From NCBI RefSeq assembly GCF_003086295.3, contig NC_092051.1:18347940-18411939 (forward strand): a stretch of DNA of 64,000 nucleotides. The letters run 5' to 3'. Of the stretch, positions 60,428 through 64,000 are shown one piece after another. The DNA is from Arachis hypogaea (Eukaryota; Streptophyta; Magnoliopsida; Fabales; Fabaceae). Position numbers and translations under genes: made by a program. The notes below the pieces were generated by a model that saw only the letters and a list, made by a program, of their open reading frames with translations, did no database searches and was not told where the DNA came from. Position 1 is the stretch's first letter. Each line of letters starts with the position of its first letter.

Positions 60428-60656
60428 CCTAACTTTAAATATGCTACCATATATACACAAACTGCTCTGATCATGAACAAATTTCTACATTGAATTGATT
60501 GACAATGACCAAATACATGTTACAGAAGGAACACTGCAAATTTATTTAATGGTTTTTGCATGACGGGCTTGATGCAGTTGTCGTGTTTTCTAACAATTGT
60601 CATTTGTGTTTTCTGCTGATTAATCCATTGTACCAGATTCTTGCTAAACCGACGTC
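60428..60656. other. Short AT-rich spacer
   Basis: No feature was recognised between the B3 fragment and the Athila-like LTR start. Confidence 0.4.
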
Positions 60657-61034
60657 TGACAAACCCCAATTTGACGGTTTGTTTTGTATTGATTTTTGGG
60701 GATTTTATCACCTTTTACCCACATTTATTCAATGAAATATCATGGTTTTATAACTTCTCCCTTAATTGTGTTTAAGAGTGAAAACATGCTTTTTAGGACT
60801 CAAAATAGCTAAATTTAATTCACCTTGATTCTATTAGATGCCTTGATATGTTTGTTAAGTGATTTAGGGTTTAGAAGGCAAAGATTGGATCAAGGGAATG
60901 AAGAAAGAAAGCATGAAAAGTTGGAGAACTCATGAAGAAATGGAAGAACCAGAAAGCTGTCAAGCCGACCTCTTCGCACTTAATCGGCCATAACTTGAGC
61001 TACAGAGGTCCAAATGATGCGGTTCCAGTTGGGT
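60657..61034 (+). repeat. Truncated first LTR copy (Athila-like)
   Basis: 378 bp aligned without gaps to 62530-62907, with about five substitutions seen by eye. Homology ends exactly at TTGGGT. Confidence 0.85.
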
Positions 61035-62529
61035 CGTCCGACCGATCGGCAATCTTGGGTGACAAAATTCTAACTCCAATACTTTTGCATTTCATTTTAG
61101 GATTTTAGGATTTTTACTTGCATTTTCTTATTTTTGCATATGTATACACAATAAGCTTAGTCAAGATAATGAAATTTTTCAAGATTTCTATCTATAGGGC
61201 ACCAATTGATTTGAGTGGAAAACTTTTCATAGAACTTGCTTGAATTATATATATTATGGAACATGGTTTTTGAGCTAAGAACACAAGCTTGTGAGACTTG
61301 AGCCTAATGATGTGGTTACATCTTATAACCACTTATTTTTCCTTCTTGTGTGCATTATTCTCTTTCTATGATTGTAATCTTTGATTTGTTTGATTCTTTA
61401 TGTCCATTATTTTGTATATTCATGCATTTATGTGATTGAGGCCATCATCTCATTTAGCTCACTTACCCAAATAGCCTACCTTTTATCTTCCATTGTTAGC
61501 CAAATTTGAGCCTACGCTTAACCCACTTATTCTTATTTTAGCACATTACAAGCCTTAAAGCGAAAAACAATAATTGTTCCCTTAATTTGGATCTTTGATT
61601 AGCTTAGGCTAGTGTGTGTGAGTATCATTCAAGTATGGGAACCTTGGGACATTGGGTGAATAAAAGGGTATTTTGTATTGTTATTGAAAATATTGGGAAT
61701 TGGGTACATACTCATGTATTGATCAAATGTAAAACCTTATGCATTGATGCTCTTGTATATAGAAAGAAAAAAAATGAGAAAAACAAAAGAAAAAGAAAAG
61801 AAAAATAATATGGAAAAGAAAAAAAAGAAATAGAAAAAAAAAGAAGAAAAAAATAATAAAAAGGGGACAAAATGCCCCAAGGCAAGGTCCAATAAAATCA
61901 ATGCATAAGTGTTGTGAAATGAAAAAGAAAATGCATGAGTATGTGAAAAAGTGAAGAATGGGTAGCTAGATTAGAACTTAATTGTATAGGATGTCATAGG
62001 TTAGGTGGGAAGTTTAAGCTTATCAAAGATTCAAATTTCAAGCTCACTTGACCAAATATGCATCCTACCTTGACCCTAGCCCCATTACAACCAATGAAAA
62101 GACCTCATGATACTTGTATGCATGCATGAAATAAATGTTGATTGTTAGAAGAAAAACAAATCTTGGAAAGCATGAAATAGAGGAGAATTGAGTGAATCAA
62201 CCCTAAACACTTGAGCGAATAGAGTGCAAATACAACCGGTGAGGGTTTGATGCTCAATTACATGTTTTCACCCATGATCATCATTCTTCATGCAAGTTTG
62301 TAAAAATATTTAATAACTCAATTCAATTGTGGATTAGACTTGCTAGTCCTTAGCCCTTGCGCGTATATGTTTCTTGGGAATTGATTTATTTTGACCAAGC
62401 ACTTGCATTCATTTAGATAGTTGCATATAGGTAGATTGCATTTAGTTAGTTTCCATTGAATAAATGCCATACCCTTACTTCATTCTTGGTTTAAGCATGA
62501 GGACATGCTTGGTTTAAGTGTGGGGAGGT

Positions 62530-64000
62530 TGACAAACCCCAATTTGACGGTTTGTTTTGTATTGATTTTTGGGGATTTTATCACCTTTTACCCACATTTA
62601 TTCAATGAAATAGCATGGTTTTATAACTTCTCCCTTAATTGTGCTTAAGAGTGAAAACATGCTTTTTAGGACTCAAAATAGCTAAATTTAATTCACCTTG
62701 ATTCTATTAGATGCCTTGATATGTTTGTTGAGTGATTTAGGGTTTAGAAGGAAAAGATTGGATCAAGGGAATGAAGAAAGAAAGCATGAAAAGTTGGAGA
62801 ACTCATGAAGAAATGGAAGAACCGGAAAGCTGTCAAGCCGACCTCTTCGCACTTAATCGGCCATAACTTGAGCTACAGAGGTCCAAATGATGCGGTTCCA
62901 GTTGGGTTGGAAAGCTAACATCCGGGGCTTCGAAACGATATAAGATTTGCCATAGTTGCTACACGTATGGTGGCGCGCACGCGCAAAGTACGCGCACGCG
63001 CCGTTGCTGCCACCTAGTTCACTTAAAGCAAAACGTGGCCAACGAATTCTAAAGCCTTGTGGGCCCAATCCAACTCATTTCTGATGCTATTTAACCCAAG
63101 GAGTGAAGAGGGAAACATGTGTTAGTTACCAATTAGTTTAGTTTAGCTTTGTAATTAGTTTCTAGAGAGAGAAGCTCTCACTTCTCTTTAGAATTAGGAT
63201 TAGGTTTAGTTCTTAGATCTAGATTTTAATTCATCTTCTTCTTCTCAATTCCTTGTTGTTACATTCAATCTTCTTCCATTCTTTAGTTGTAATTTCCTTT
63301 ATGTTGTTCTTATATTTTGTTGTAGATCTACTTTTGTTCCTCCCTTTCTCTTTCAATTCAATTCAAGGTAAATCATAATAATTGTGTTCATTTGATTTGT
63401 TGTTGTTTAATTCCTTGCAAATTGAGCAGTGTAGATTTACTTTTCTTGCAATCTTACTATGCTTTCCTTTTATGCCTTCCAAGTGTTTGATGAAATGCTT
63501 GGTTGGATTTTAGAGTAGAGTTTTATGTTCTTGGCTTGGAAAGGTAACTTAGGACCTCTTGAGTTACTAATGTCCAAGTAATTGATGATTGGGATTCATT
63601 GACTCTAGTTCTCACTAATTGAATTAGTGGAGAGTTAGGACTTATGGACTAGGATTGATATAGCTCATTTGACTTTCCTTTACTACTAGTTAGAGGATGA
63701 TTTAATGAGATTAATCCTTGCCAATTCTCATATTGTGGTTAGTGATTAGGATAGAGATCTTTGACCACCAACCCTTGCCAAGACCTTTTTAGCCATTAGT
63801 TTACTTTCTTACCATTTATCTTTCATGCTTCATATCAAAACCCCAAATATAACTCACAACCGATAACAAGACACTCCATTACAATTCCTAGGGAGAACGA
63901 CCCGAGGTTTGAATACTTCGGTTTATAAATTTTAGGGGTTTGTTTTAGTGACAAACAACTTTTTGTATGAAAGGATTAGTGATTGGTTTAGAAACTATAC
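62530..64000 (+). repeat. 3' LTR of the Athila-like element, partial
   Basis: Starts TGACAAACC right after GTGTGGGGAGGT and is at least 1,471 bp; the end is outside the window. It contains an alternating purine/pyrimidine CpG-rich patch (ggcgcgcacgcgcaaagtacgcgcacgcgcc) at about 62971-63001. Confidence 0.8.

Larger units (their letters stand above)
60657..64000 (+). mobile_element. Athila-like Ty3/gypsy element with internal deletion, running off the window
   Basis: Two copies of an LTR beginning TGACAAACCCCAATTTGACG, at 60657 and 62530. The first copy is only 378 bp (to 61034) and then joins non-LTR sequence. The second continues past 63900 (GGGAGAACGACCCGAGG, a phrase typical of Athila-type LTR ends) to the window edge. 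The sequence before the second copy (tggtttaagtgtggggaggt) is the characteristic polypurine tract of this group, and 61035-62529 is its non-coding 3' region, with a purine-rich A tract at 61760-61860. No gag, pol or env coding sequence remains. Confidence 0.75.

Noticed and set aside
1..64000. CRISPR arrays, bacterial operons, tRNA or rRNA genes
   Set aside because: Nothing of this kind was seen. The repeats are transposon ends, microsatellites or minisatellites, and the genes are spliced plant genes.

Overview
This window is nuclear DNA of a flowering plant, very probably a legume. The evidence is intron-rich housekeeping genes with GT-AG introns, AT-rich intergenic DNA, and nested LTR retrotransposons, hAT and Mutator-like elements. 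The repeat types and the SOD protein make me think of Arachis (peanut), but that is inference from memory and no database was consulted. No prokaryotic features, rRNA or tRNA genes were seen.

Layout. Bases 1-5359 are nested Ty3/gypsy debris: an LTR end (1-696) sits inside a Tat-type element that keeps an intact integrase domain (829-2046), an antisense spliced gene (2522-4373, leader exon near 4657-4790) and an LTR (5035-5359). Bases 5360-7511 are AT-rich with small relics. Bases 7512-18757 are a Mutator-like element (about 120-bp TIRs, 9-bp near-perfect TSD) that was split by a young 10.07-kb Sirevirus-type Ty1/copia element (7693-17760; LTRs differing by one indel where compared, TSD TTCTT).

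Bases 19805-41390 are a gene island with four complete genes: SCD2-like trafficking/cytokinesis protein (+, 19 exons, 647 aa), cytosolic Cu/Zn superoxide dismutase (+, 7 coding exons, 152 aa, with a 5'-leader intron that splits a miR398 target site), vacuolar Na+,K+/H+ antiporter NHX (-, 14 exons, 552 aa), and eIF2B epsilon subunit (+, 14 exons, 725 aa). SOD and NHX are tail to tail; NHX and eIF2B-epsilon are head to head. The genes do not form one pathway. Every exon chain was assembled by hand, and each sums to an intact reading frame.

Bases 41391-47120 are a degenerate tandem-repeat tract interrupted by a decayed RTE-type LINE (-) and a hAT deletion derivative. At 47756-47997 (-) there is a two-exon gene for a 55-aa cysteine-rich, CYSTM-like membrane microprotein whose exons are too short to stand out as ORFs. 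From 48000 to the end the window is repeats again: LTR-like DNA (about 49560-51446), one end of a second Mutator-like element (51961-52440), a decayed Tat gypsy element (52441-60016) carrying two hAT insertions with perfect 8-bp TSDs, a B3-domain gene fragment (60050-60427), and an internally deleted Athila-like element with two LTR starts (60657, 62530) that runs off the window.
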